From assembly GCA_037478855.1 (NCBI GenBank), contig JBBFLY010000068.1, positions 1-15,493 of the forward strand: 15,493 nt of DNA, given 5' to 3'. The first letter of the stretch is position 1. The number at the start of each line of letters is the position of its first letter. The position numbers and the translations under genes are program-made. Of this stretch, positions 1-7,865 are shown one piece after another. The notes under the pieces were generated by a model. The model was not told where the DNA came from, did no database searches, and saw only the letters and a program-made list of their open reading frames with translations. This stretch comes from Rhabdothermincola sp037478855 (GTDB lineage: Bacteria; Actinomycetota; Acidimicrobiia; Acidimicrobiales; Acidimicrobilacustridaceae).

Positions 1-1401
1 AGCGTGCACGGCACCGAGCGCGCGGTCCGCGACCTCGTCGCGGGCTCCTTCGGGCTCCCCCGCGCCGCGGTGCTGGTCCGAACGGTCGAGACCCTCCCCC
101 GCCTCCCGACCGGCAAGCCGGACCACGTGACCGTTGGCGCCTGGCTGTCCGAGGGCACCGACCCAACCCACCCGGCCGGAGCGCCGGAGGCCGAACCGGC
201 CGGCTCGCTGCGCGACGAGCTCGCCCGGGTGCTGGGGTGCGACAGCGTCACCGACGGGGACACCTTCGCGAGCCTCGGCGGCGACTCGCTGTCCTATGTG
301 GAGATGTCCGTTCGGATCGAGCAAGCCCTCGGCTACCTCCCCGAGAGCTGGCACGTCACCCCCATCGGTGAGCTGGAGCGCTTGCCCCGCCGACGCCGAG
401 GTTGGCCCGCTCTGGAGACCACCGTCGTGCTGCGCGCGCTCGCCATGGTGCTGGTGGTCGGGTCACACGTCGGGCTGTTCGGTGTGATCGGCGGGGCACA
501 CGTCCTGCTCGCCATCGCCGGGTTCAACTTCGCCCGCTTCCACCTCGACGCCCACGACCACGCGATCGGGCTCACCCGGCGGTGCCTCTCGAGCGTCGGG
601 CGGATCGCACTGCCCTCCATGGCGTGGATCGCCGTGGTGTACCTGCTCTCCGACAGCTACACGTTGGCCAACGTCCTGCTGGTGAACAACTACCTGGCGG
701 ACGGTGTGTGGCGGTACTGGTACTGGTTCGTCGAGGTGCTGGTTCAGATCCTCCTGCTCGGGACCCTCGCCTTCTCGCTCCCGTCACTGCGCCGACTCGA
801 GCGCCGCCACCCGCTCGGGCTCGCGGTCACCGTGCTCCTCGTCGCGCTCGCCCTCCGGCACATCCCCATGGGCGACCCCGCCAACCAGATCTACCGGACC
901 CACTCTGTGCTCTGGCTCTTCGCACTCGGCTGGGTCGCCCACCGGGCGACGACACTCGGGCAGAAGCTGCTCCTGAGCGCCGCCGTGCTGATCGCCGTGC
1001 CAAGCTTCTTCGATCAGGCAATGCGCGACCTCATCGTCACCGCGGGCATCCTGGTCGTGATCTGGTCGATGAGCATCCGGGTGCCACGACCGCTCGACCG
1101 GATCATCACCGCGCTGGCTGCGGCGTCGCTGTACATCTACCTCCTCCACTGGCAGGTGTACCCCGCGCTCGCCACACACCTGCCGGCGGCGCTCGTCACC
1201 GTGTTGGCCCTGCTGGTCGGTGTCGTGGCCTGGGCGGCGGTCGAGGCGACACGCCACGCCATCACCCGACGGCGGCCCCCCTGGCCCGTGTCAGCTCCGC
1301 ACGCCCTCGAGACCCTTGCGCGCCCGCTTCACCCGGTACATCGCGTGATCGGCGTGGTGCAGCAGCTCGGAGAGCGATCGGCCGTCCTTCGGGGCCCGTG
1401 A
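1..1401 (+). CDS. Adenylation (C-term)-acyl carrier-acyltransferase 3 fusion protein, 5' truncated by window
   Basis: Only the C-terminal part is visible, because frame 1 is open from the first base. Residues are numbered from the GTG at position 4. The first ~45 residues end in LPRLPTGKPD, the typical closing motif of AMP-binding (adenylation) enzymes with the catalytic lysine at about 38. Residues ~68-125 form an acyl carrier domain with the phosphopantetheine serine in GGDSLS (S95). From ~135 to ~425 there are many hydrophobic segments and the basic, aromatic loops of membrane acyltransferases (acyltransferase 3 family, e.g. LLHWQVYP). By inference, the enzyme activates an acyl or amino acid, loads it on its own carrier domain and transfers it at the membrane to an unknown acceptor. 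The last ~37 codons run antisense into the diguanylate cyclase gene and look unlike the rest, so the functional C-terminus probably lies before 1290. Confidence 0.82.
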   Translation, partial: SVHGTERAVRDLVAGSFGLPRAAVLVRTVETLPRLPTGKPDHVTVGAWLSEGTDPTHPAGAPEAEPAGSLRDELARVLGCDSVTDGDTFASLGGDSLSYVEMSVRIEQALGYLPESWHVTPIGELERLPRRRRGWPALETTVVLRALAMVLVVGSHVGLFGVIGGAHVLLAIAGFNFARFHLDAHDHAIGLTRRCLSSVGRIALPSMAWIAVVYLLSDSYTLANVLLVNNYLADGVWRYWYWFVEVLVQILLLGTLAFSLPSLRRLERRHPLGLAVTVLLVALALRHIPMGDPANQIYRTHSVLWLFALGWVAHRATTLGQKLLLSAAVLIAVPSFFDQAMRDLIVTAGILVVIWSMSIRVPRPLDRIITALAAASLYIYLLHWQVYPALATHLPAALVTVLALLVGVVAWAAVEATRHAITRRRPPWPVSAPHALETLARPLHPVHRVIGVVQQLGERSAVLRGP

Positions 1402-2499
1402 GATCCCCACGCTCCCCCGCAGCGAAAGCAGCTCCGACCCGACGGGATACGGCTCGTCGAACACCCCGATGACCTTGCCCACCAGGTCCTGGACCACGTC
1501 GTCGCGCGGGATGCTCGGGAACAGCACGACGAACTCGTCGCCTCCGAGTCGCACGACGAGATCCGTGCTGCGCACCGCTCCCTTCAGGCGCGCCGTGAGC
1601 TGCACGAGCAGCTCGTCTCCAACCGTGTGACCCCACGTGTCGTTGATCGCCTTGAACCCGTCGAGGTCGACGAACAGCAGGGTGAGCCCGTCGAGCGAAC
1701 CCCGGCGATCGAGCTCCAGGTGGACTCGACGTTCGAGCGCCGCCCGGTTGCCGGCTCCCGTGAGCGGATCGGTGAGGGTCTGACGCTGGATCTCCTCGAG
1801 CAGCGCCGCGGCCTCCAGCGCGACCGGCGCGTGATCCCGGTTCTCGGCGGCCAGCTCCCACGCCCACTCCTGCAGGCGCTTGACCCTGCCGTGCCAGGGA
1901 TCGAGCTCGCTGCCGAGAAAGACCCGTGGACGCCATCGCAGCTGGAACTCGCACAGCTCGTCACCGCGGTTTACGCAGCGGGTCTCGACCGCCGTACCGG
2001 AGAACCCGCGCAGGGTGGGGATGAGGGCGTACATGCCCGTGAGCAGACGGCACCAGAAGCGGGTGCGCCCCCGCTCCGTCGAGATGACCTGCACCCTGGC
2101 GGCCTGCTCACCGCACTCGACGACCGTGGCCCGACGGAGATCGCTCGCGGTGTCGATGCTGGCCACCACCGCAGGCAGCAGCTCGGCGAGCGGCTCACGG
2201 TTGGGCACCACCAGCTGCCCGCGCTCCTGGAGCACCCGGAACAGCTCTTCGCCCGTACGCCGCCCGATGTCCGGTTCGTGGCAGAGCTCCGCCACCACCA
2301 ATGCGATGGCGCGGACCAGCTCGACCTCGACCCACGTCTCCCAGTGCTCCACGACCGCGAGGACCCGCTCAGCGCCCACGCGGTCCATGACCTCCTTGAC
2401 CCCCTCGGGTCCGAGGGCCCGCTCCGCGTAGAGCACGAGGACCGCCGCGATCAGACCCGAGACCTCACCCGCCGAGGGTCGGTTACCGACATCCGCCAC
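1291..2499 (-). CDS. Diguanylate cyclase (GGDEF) with N-terminal V4R-like sensory region
   Basis: The protein is about 402 residues from a GTG at 2499. The GGDEF signature is intact (residues 319-323, RLGGDEF) and an RSTD inhibitory site (310-313) sits exactly five residues before it, so an active, product-inhibited c-di-GMP synthase is expected. The preceding LTDPLTGAGNRAALE is the usual start of the domain. The N-terminal ~200 residues are soluble and end in C175-x7-C183 within CVNRGDELCEFQLRW. This resembles the end of V4R/heme-NO-binding-fold sensor domains; that assignment is an inference. There are no membrane segments. The start is uncertain: the frame stays open much further upstream, but that stretch runs into and antisense to the nuclease gene at 2647, and no clear ribosome site precedes 2499. 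The 3' end overlaps the convergent acyltransferase gene by 111 bases. Confidence 0.85.
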   Translation of the reverse strand: MADVGNRPSAGEVSGLIAAVLVLYAERALGPEGVKEVMDRVGAERVLAVVEHWETWVEVELVRAIALVVAELCHEPDIGRRTGEELFRVLQERGQLVVPNREPLAELLPAVVASIDTASDLRRATVVECGEQAARVQVISTERGRTRFWCRLLTGMYALIPTLRGFSGTAVETRCVNRGDELCEFQLRWRPRVFLGSELDPWHGRVKRLQEWAWELAAENRDHAPVALEAAALLEEIQRQTLTDPLTGAGNRAALERRVHLELDRRGSLDGLTLLFVDLDGFKAINDTWGHTVGDELLVQLTARLKGAVRSTDLVVRLGGDEFVVLFPSIPRDDVVQDLVGKVIGVFDEPYPVGSELLSLRGSVGISRAPKDGRSLSELLHHADHAMYRVKRARKGLEGVRS

Positions 2500-2634
2500 A
2501 CAAGCCGTATCGGCACGCGATGAGCTCAGGTAAACCTCAAGCTGCGCGCCGAGATCGCCGACAACACCCCCCCACCCGGGCCGCGCCGAGCCAACCCGAC
2601 AGGGAAGACGGCCGGTGGGACAGCACCGGCGACC

Positions 2635-2640
2635 TACCAT
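2635..2640 (+). promoter_or_regulatory. Probable -10 element for leaderless transcription of the beta-CASP nuclease
   Basis: TACCAT fits the actinobacterial -10 consensus TANNNT and is followed by exactly six bases and then the ATG at 2647. No Shine-Dalgarno sequence is present in the gap. That geometry places the transcription start at the A of the ATG, so the mRNA is probably leaderless. No convincing -35 hexamer is visible. Confidence 0.45.
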
Positions 2641-2646
2641 CGTTCC

Positions 2647-4032
2647 ATGGGAGCTCCCCGACTCGGGTTCCTCGGTGGCGCGGGAACCGTCACCGGGAGC
2701 CGGTTCCTCCTCGACACCGAACCTGGACGGATCCTCGTCGACTGCGGACTGTTCCAGGGTCTGAAGCGGCTCCGGCTCATGAACCGGGAGCCGTTCCCCG
2801 TCGATCCGGCGACCATCGACGCCGTGGTGATCACCCACGCGCACGTCGACCACATCGGCTACCTCCCGGTGCTCGTGCGCGACGGCTTCCGTGGGTCGGT
2901 CCTCGCGACGCCTGCGACGATCGAGCTCGCTGGGATCGTGCTGCGCGACGCCGCGCGCCTGCAGGAGGAGGAGGCCGCGTACGCAAACCGCAAGGGCTAC
3001 TCCAAGCACCATCCCGCCCTCCCGCTGTTCACCACCGCCGACGCGGAGCGTGCCCTGGAGCACCTCGAACCTGTCGAGCTCCACACCACGGTCGCGGCCG
3101 GTCCCGGCGCCTCGGTGACCCTGCGATCAGCTGGCCACATCCTCGGCTCGGCCTCAGCCATCGTCACGCTCACCGAACACGATCGCACGGTCGGCTTCAG
3201 TGGTGATCTCGGACGCGACTCGCATCCGCTCCTACGCGGGCCCGAGCGGCGGCAGGCAACCGACGTCGTGGTCGTCGAGTCCACCTACGGGGACCGGCTG
3301 CACGACGATCCCGGCGTCGCCCTCGAAGCGATCGCCCGCCTGATCACGCGGACCGCCGAACGCGGGGGCACGGTCGTGATCCCGGCGTTCGCGGTGGACC
3401 GAACCGAGGTGGTGCTGCTGCTCCTGCGACGGCTGCTCGCTGACGGCCGCATCCCCAAGCTGCCGGTCTACGCGGACAGCCCGATGGCGCTCGCCGTGCT
3501 CGACGTCTACCGCAGGGCTGTCGCCACCGGCGACCCGCAGCTGCGCACCGGCCTCACTGAGGGTGACCCCTTCGGCGACGACCTGCACGAGGCCCGCACC
3601 CCGGAGGAGTCGATCGCCCTCAACGACCTCAACTACCCGGCGATCATCATCTCCTCGTCCGGGATGGCCACCGGCGGCCGGGTCCTGCACCACCTGGCGA
3701 GGTGCCTGCCGGAGCCACGCAACGCCGTGATCCTCGTCGGCTTCCAGGCTGCCGGCACCCGGGGGGAACAGCTTGCCGCCGGGGCCCGGGCGGTGAAGAT
3801 GCTCGGGCGCTACGTCCCGGTGAGGGCCCGGGTGCTCGTGGCCGATGCGTTCTCCGTGCACGCTGACGCCGGCGAGCTCGTCACCTGGCTCACCGGTGCA
3901 TCCCCACCGGAGGTCGCGTACGTCGTGCACGGCGAGCCCCGCGCCAGCGCGGCCCTCGCCGACCGGCTCTGCGCAGATCAGGGCTGGACCGCGGTGGCAC
4001 CCCGACAGCTCGAGTGGGTCCGCTTGGACTGA
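2647..4032 (+). CDS. Metallo-beta-lactamase/beta-CASP RNA nuclease (CPSF73/Ysh1-like)
   Basis: The 461-residue protein has both halves of the family. The metallo-beta-lactamase fold shows THAHVDH at 63-69 (zinc ligands), SAGHILGSA and FSGDLGR. The beta-CASP part shows VVVESTYGDR (motif A), SSSGMATGGRVLHHL (motif B histidine) and SVHADAGEL (motif C histidine). All metal ligands appear present and the length is normal for COG1236-type proteins, so an active zinc-dependent RNA endo- or exonuclease is expected in the cytoplasm. It differs from RNase J, which is longer and starts differently. The start is supported by a TANNNT box six bases upstream. The gene lies 123 bases ahead of rtcB on the same strand, suggesting linked RNA cleavage and ligation. 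Confidence 0.92.
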   Translation: MGAPRLGFLGGAGTVTGSRFLLDTEPGRILVDCGLFQGLKRLRLMNREPFPVDPATIDAVVITHAHVDHIGYLPVLVRDGFRGSVLATPATIELAGIVLRDAARLQEEEAAYANRKGYSKHHPALPLFTTADAERALEHLEPVELHTTVAAGPGASVTLRSAGHILGSASAIVTLTEHDRTVGFSGDLGRDSHPLLRGPERRQATDVVVVESTYGDRLHDDPGVALEAIARLITRTAERGGTVVIPAFAVDRTEVVLLLLRRLLADGRIPKLPVYADSPMALAVLDVYRRAVATGDPQLRTGLTEGDPFGDDLHEARTPEESIALNDLNYPAIIISSSGMATGGRVLHHLARCLPEPRNAVILVGFQAAGTRGEQLAAGARAVKMLGRYVPVRARVLVADAFSVHADAGELVTWLTGASPPEVAYVVHGEPRASAALADRLCADQGWTAVAPRQLEWVRLD

Positions 4033-4055
4033 CCACCGCCACGCGGATCGCGCCA

Positions 4056-4070
4056 GGATGGCTGCCATCC
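4056..4070 (+). other. Small hairpin between the nuclease gene and rtcB
   Basis: GGATGG-CTG-CCATCC is a perfect six-base-pair inverted repeat with a three-base loop in the 123-base gap. There is no T-tract, so it is not a standard terminator. It could be an mRNA processing site or of no consequence. Confidence 0.25.
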
Positions 4071-4155
4071 GAGAGGGCCACAGCGACCGGCAGAGTCGTT
4101 CCTCCGGTCGTCGTCCAGCCCGCCGAGCTCCCGATGCGATCCCCACGAGGTGACC

Positions 4156-5577
4156 ATGCAGCTGACCCCGGACGGACCGTACCGCTTCCGCCTCCCGCGT
4201 ACCGGCGCGATGCGCGTGCCCGGCATCGTTTTCGCGTCCGATGCGCTGCTCGAGGTCGCGAGCGACGACCGCTCCATCGAGCAGGTCGCGAACGTCGCGA
4301 CCCTCCCGGGGATCGTGGAGGCCTCCTACGCCATGCCCGACGTGCACTGGGGCTACGGCTTCCCCATCGGTGGCGTCGCGGCGACCGACATCGAGCAGGG
4401 TGGCGTGATCTCCCCCGGTGGTGTCGGCTTCGACATCTCCTGCGGGGTGCGCCTGCTCATCTCGCCGCTCTCCGCCGCGGAGCTCGCACCCCGGCTCCCT
4501 GCGCTGATGGACGAGCTCGATCGGTGCATCCCCCGCGGACTCGGACGGGGCGCCGTCTGGCAGCTCGACGACACCCGGGAGCTCGAGCAGATCCTTGAGC
4601 AGGGCGCACGGTACGCGGTCCTCCGTGGCCACGGCGTCCTCGAGGATCTCGAGCGCTGCGAGGACCACGGGGTCCTGGCTGGCGCGGTCGCCGCAGGCGT
4701 GAGCGAGCGGGCGATCGAGCGGGGGCTGCACCAGGTCGGCAGTCTCGGATCGGGCAACCACTTCCTCGAGGTCCAGGTCGTGGACCGGATCTTCGACCCC
4801 GCCACCGCAGCGGTCTTCGGCCTTGAGCCGGAGCGGGTGGTGGTGATGATCCACTGCGGCAGCCGAGGTCTCGGCCACCAGATCTGCTCGGATCACGTCA
4901 GGACGATGCAGCCCGCGATGGCGCGCTACGGCATCCGGGTCCCCGATCCCCAGCTGGCCTGCGCACCGGTGCGATCCCCGGAAGGTGAGGCGTATCTGGG
5001 TGCGATGGCGGCGGCGGCCAACTACGGGCGGGCGAACCGCCAGCTGCTCACCGAGGCCTGCCGACAGGCGTTCCGCACCGCAACCGGCACCGGGAACCTC
5101 CCCCTCCTCTACGACGTCTCCCACAACCTCGCCAAGATCGAGACCCACCACGTCGATGGCGAGGAACGGACGCTGTGCGTCCACCGCAAAGGGGCGACCC
5201 GAGCTCTACCTCCGGGTCACGATGCCCTTCCGGTGGACCTCCGCCCGGTCGGTCAGCCGGTGCTGATCCCCGGTTCGATGGGCACCGCCTCCCACGTGCT
5301 GGTCGGGATGGAGACCGGCGGTGCGTTCCACTCCGCCGCGCACGGCGCGGGGCGCCTGATGAGCCGGCACGCGGCGGCTCGGAGGGTTCGAGCGGATCGG
5401 CTCCGCGCCGAGCTCGAAGCGGGCGGCGTGGCGGTCCGGGCTGCGTCCCGGCGGGGACTGGCCGAGGAAGCCCCACTCGCCTACAAGGACGTCGACGAGG
5501 TGGCGCGGGTCTGCGAGGGCGCCGGTCTCGCCCGGCGCGTCGCGCGGCTCCGGCCGATCGGCGTGGTGAAGGGCTGA
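4156..5577 (+). CDS. rtcB: RNA-splicing ligase RtcB (tRNA/RNA 3'-phosphate ligase)
   Basis: The protein is 473 residues from the ATG at 4156, preceded by the ribosome site GAGGTG; the GTG two codons earlier (4150) is less likely. RtcB joins RNA 2',3'-cyclic phosphate or 3'-phosphate ends to 5'-OH ends using GTP and Mn2+. The active-site residues are all visible: D93 and C96 in GFDISCGVR, N201-H202 in GSGNHFLEV, H233 in IHCGSRGLGH, H323 in SHNLAKIE, and the histidine that is guanylylated, H396, in AAHGAGRLMSR. No intein interrupts it. It lies downstream of a beta-CASP nuclease and converges on an archease gene 60 bases away, the usual RtcB activator. A functional RNA repair or tRNA ligation role is likely; no RtcR-type regulator is present in the window. 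Confidence 0.97.
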   Translation: MQLTPDGPYRFRLPRTGAMRVPGIVFASDALLEVASDDRSIEQVANVATLPGIVEASYAMPDVHWGYGFPIGGVAATDIEQGGVISPGGVGFDISCGVRLLISPLSAAELAPRLPALMDELDRCIPRGLGRGAVWQLDDTRELEQILEQGARYAVLRGHGVLEDLERCEDHGVLAGAVAAGVSERAIERGLHQVGSLGSGNHFLEVQVVDRIFDPATAAVFGLEPERVVVMIHCGSRGLGHQICSDHVRTMQPAMARYGIRVPDPQLACAPVRSPEGEAYLGAMAAAANYGRANRQLLTEACRQAFRTATGTGNLPLLYDVSHNLAKIETHHVDGEERTLCVHRKGATRALPPGHDALPVDLRPVGQPVLIPGSMGTASHVLVGMETGGAFHSAAHGAGRLMSRHAAARRVRADRLRAELEAGGVAVRAASRRGLAEEAPLAYKDVDEVARVCEGAGLARRVARLRPIGVVKG

Positions 5578-5637
5578 TCCCGACCGCGCGACCGGCGACG
5601 CGCCGCACTCGCGCATCGCGCTCCGGCTCGGACGTCC

Positions 5638-6105
5638 TCAGACGTCGATGACCGCCCGGCAACACCACCCGCGGCCATCAACCGGACGGAGCTCGAGGGC
5701 GTGGCGCGACACGCCCTTGGGGACGGCCCCGACCAGCTCAACGTCTGCTGGGACCACGTCGAGCTCGCCGAACACCCCCTCGTCGTCGACGCGCAACCGG
5801 GCTCCGACTGGCACCACGCCACGCGTGTCGAGCAGGTAGAGGATCTCCTCGAGCAGCGCGACGAGCTGTTCCTCGCCCGATCGAGCCTCGACCCGGAACG
5901 GGATCGTGACGCGGCCACCGGCAAGGCGAGCATCGACGAAGGAGCTGACCAAGGCCATCACCGCCTGTTCCAGACAGCCCTCCCTGGTGGGCGCCCACGC
6001 CTCGATGATGAGATCAGCCGTGTGCGGCACGATCCGATGCCCGGCGGTCGATGCACGTGCGTCTCTCGTCCCCGGCTCGCTCGTGATCGGACCCTCACGA
6101 CCCAC
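5638..6105 (-). CDS. Archease (RtcB activator)
   Basis: Archease promotes multiple turnover of RtcB by helping guanylylation of its active-site histidine. The sequence shows the family opening GHRIVPHTADLIIEAW, then an acidic-hydrophobic core with EEQLVALLEEILYLLDTRG, the usual central helix, and a C-terminal strand ending in CCRAVIDV. The best start is the GTG at 6105, because GAGG lies seven bases upstream of it; the ATG at 6123 is also in frame. Either start adds a ~20-residue tail before the conserved part. The gene converges with rtcB, with a 60-base gap that has no obvious strong terminator. It is separate from rtcB rather than co-transcribed, which is less common than a shared operon. 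Confidence 0.88.
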   Translation of the reverse strand: MGREGPITSEPGTRDARASTAGHRIVPHTADLIIEAWAPTREGCLEQAVMALVSSFVDARLAGGRVTIPFRVEARSGEEQLVALLEEILYLLDTRGVVPVGARLRVDDEGVFGELDVVPADVELVGAVPKGVSRHALELRPVDGRGWCCRAVIDV

Positions 6106-6456
6106 CGATCCACCTCGCGTCATCAGCGCCGCTGCGCCCCGGGGGACGCCGGCTCATGGGTTCAGCTTCGGCACGCACGGGTTCACCTGCAACACCAGCT
6201 TCCCACCGACCTGCGCCCCCAGGGCTCCCCCTCCCCGTTAGCCCAGCGACGCCCCGAGCGTCAGCCGCATCCCGCGACCCGCTCCCACGAGCTCCTCGTC
6301 GACGGTGAGGTCCCGGCGCCACCGGGCGACCGCCCATCTGCCTGACAGCATCGGATCGCCCGGAGCTGGGTTGGAGCCGAAGGACCCTGGGCGGAGACGC
6401 TCGGAGGCGCCATTGTGGTGCCAGGATCGACCTCTGCACGAACGGGAGGCCGTGGC
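6106..6456. other. Divergent intergenic region between archease and the PRT-hydrolase gene, with a possible decayed minus-strand reading frame
   Basis: This ~350-base gap should hold the divergent promoters, but I see no convincing -35/-10 pair. On the minus strand, one frame from an ATG at 6351 down to a TGA at 6154-6156 has strongly GC-ended codons and is broken by a single TAA at 6238-6240. The first segment would be 37 residues (MLSGRWAVARWRRDLTVDEE...). The second ends in VLQVNPCVPKLNP. It may be a remnant of a small gene or chance bias in GC-rich DNA. Confidence 0.25.
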
Positions 6457-7800
6457 ATGCGCTTCAAGGACCGCAGGGAGGCCGGCCGGCGGCTCGCCGC
6501 CGCACTCGAGCCCCGCTTCCGGGACACCGACGTGGTGGTGCTCGGCCTCCCCCGTGGAGGGGTACCGGTCGCCTACGAGGTGGCCCGCGCGCTACGAGCG
6601 CCACTGGATGTGATCGTGGTGCGCAAGCTCGGTGTCCCGTCCCAGCCAGAGCTGGCGATGGGAGCGATCGGTGAAGACGGGATTCGGATCATCAACGACG
6701 ACGTCGTGCGCCTCACAAGAGTGAGCCCGGCGGAGCTCGCGGCGGTCGAGGCGGCCGAACGGGCGGAGCTGGAGCGGAGGGCCGCACGCTTCCGTTCGGG
6801 GCGACGCCGCGTACCCCTCAAGGGAAAGACCGCGATCATCGTCGACGACGGCATCGCCACCGGCTCCACCGCGAAGGCCGCCTGCCAGGTGGCGCGGGCT
6901 CACGGTGCAACCCGGGTGGTCGTCGCCACCCCGGTCGCGCCCCGAGACTGCCAGGCGAGGTTCGCGGCTGTCGCCGACGAGGTCATCTGCCTGCATCAAC
7001 CGACCGACTTCTGGGCGGTCGGGCAGTTCTACGTGGACTTCTCCCAGACCACTGACGAAGAGGTCCGGGAGCTGCTCGCGGCGGCGGCCACCCGAGCGGG
7101 CTCGCCCACGGAGCCGACCGGGGGGACGCACCAGGCCCGATCCGGTGTCGACGAGGAGGTCACGATCCCCACCGGCACCGCCCGCCTCCGGGGACACCTG
7201 CGTGTCCCGGCCGACGCGACCGGCCTGGTGATCTTCGTGCACGGCAGCGGCAGCAGCCGGCACAGCCCCCGCAACCGGTATGTGGCCGAGGTGCTCAACG
7301 CGGCCGGCCTCGGGACCCTGCTGTTCGACCTGCTCACTCCGATCGAGGAGACGCATCGGGCCAACGTCTTCGACATCGATCTGCTGGCCGAACGCCTCGA
7401 TCACACCACGTCCTGGGTGCTGAAAGATCCGGCGGCTCGTGACCTGCCGATCGGGTACTTCGGTGCGAGCACCGGCGCAGCGGCTGCGCTGTGGGCGGCG
7501 GCCGCGCCCGACAGCCCCGTGTCCGCCGTCGTGTCCCGCGGCGGACGCCCGGATCTGGCGATCCCCCGCCTCGAGGCGGTACGGGCGCCGACCCTGCTCA
7601 TCGTCGGGGACCGCGACGAGGTGGTGCTGGAACTGAACCGACGGGCGCAGGAACACCTCCTCAGCTGCGAGAGCCGCCTCGTGGTCGTGCCGGGAGCGAC
7701 ACACCTGTTCGAGGAACCCGGCGCGCTGGAGCGGGTGGCGTCGCTCGCCCGCGACTGGTTCACGACCCACCTCGCGGCCTCCCGGGGGGCGGGGGCATGA
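6457..7800 (+). CDS. Phosphoribosyltransferase-alpha/beta hydrolase fusion protein
   Basis: The 447-residue protein starts at the ATG at 6457, chosen because GGGAGG lies seven bases upstream and the homology begins with MRFKDRREAGRRL. Residues ~1-215 form a type I phosphoribosyltransferase with the PRPP-binding loop VDDGIATGST at 129-138 and VRKLGVPSQPELAMGAI. Residues ~230-445 form an alpha/beta hydrolase of the dienelactone-hydrolase type: FVHGSGSS oxyanion region, nucleophile S338 in GASTG, an acid in VGDRDE and a histidine in PGATHLFEE. Both domains look catalytically complete. As I recall, M. tuberculosis Rv0571c (DosR hypoxia regulon) has the same architecture; its substrate is not known to me. 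Its stop overlaps the next ATG (ATGA), so it leads a tightly coupled operon. Confidence 0.9.
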   Translation: MRFKDRREAGRRLAAALEPRFRDTDVVVLGLPRGGVPVAYEVARALRAPLDVIVVRKLGVPSQPELAMGAIGEDGIRIINDDVVRLTRVSPAELAAVEAAERAELERRAARFRSGRRRVPLKGKTAIIVDDGIATGSTAKAACQVARAHGATRVVVATPVAPRDCQARFAAVADEVICLHQPTDFWAVGQFYVDFSQTTDEEVRELLAAAATRAGSPTEPTGGTHQARSGVDEEVTIPTGTARLRGHLRVPADATGLVIFVHGSGSSRHSPRNRYVAEVLNAAGLGTLLFDLLTPIEETHRANVFDIDLLAERLDHTTSWVLKDPAARDLPIGYFGASTGAAAALWAAAAPDSPVSAVVSRGGRPDLAIPRLEAVRAPTLLIVGDRDEVVLELNRRAQEHLLSCESRLVVVPGATHLFEEPGALERVASLARDWFTTHLAASRGAGA

Positions 7801-7865
7801 TCGACGTCCCCGCGGACGTGACCGAGCTGCGGATCCCCGCCATCTGCGGAGGTGCCTGGCGATGA
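7797..7865 (+). CDS. Possible 22-residue coupling peptide between the PRT-hydrolase and YwiC genes
   Basis: A micro-frame starts at an ATG that overlaps the upstream stop as ATGA (7797-7800) and ends in a TGA that overlaps the ywiC-like ATG, again as ATGA (7862-7865). The peptide begins MIDVPADVTELRIPAICGG. Its first 17 codons all end in G or C. The last part also contains the GGAGGT ribosome site of the next gene (7848-7853). I recognise no family. It may be a real small protein, a translational-coupling leader, or a fortuitous frame. Confidence 0.3.
   Translation: MIDVPADVTELRIPAICGGAWR

Noticed and set aside
1627..2523. A plus-strand open frame opposite the diguanylate cyclase
   Set aside because: The minus strand carries an intact GGDEF domain with its I-site; the plus-strand frame is just the mirror of it.
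2500..3084. Long N-terminal extension of the diguanylate cyclase
   Set aside because: The frame is open, but it would be antisense to the nuclease start and its composition changes abruptly beyond 2500.
3232..5184. A 650-codon open frame on the minus strand across the nuclease and rtcB genes
   Set aside because: It is antisense to two genes with complete catalytic motifs, has no recognisable domain, and such shadow frames are normal in DNA with this codon bias.
4156..5577. Intein in RtcB, which occurs in some lineages
   Set aside because: The protein has normal length and all conserved blocks are contiguous.
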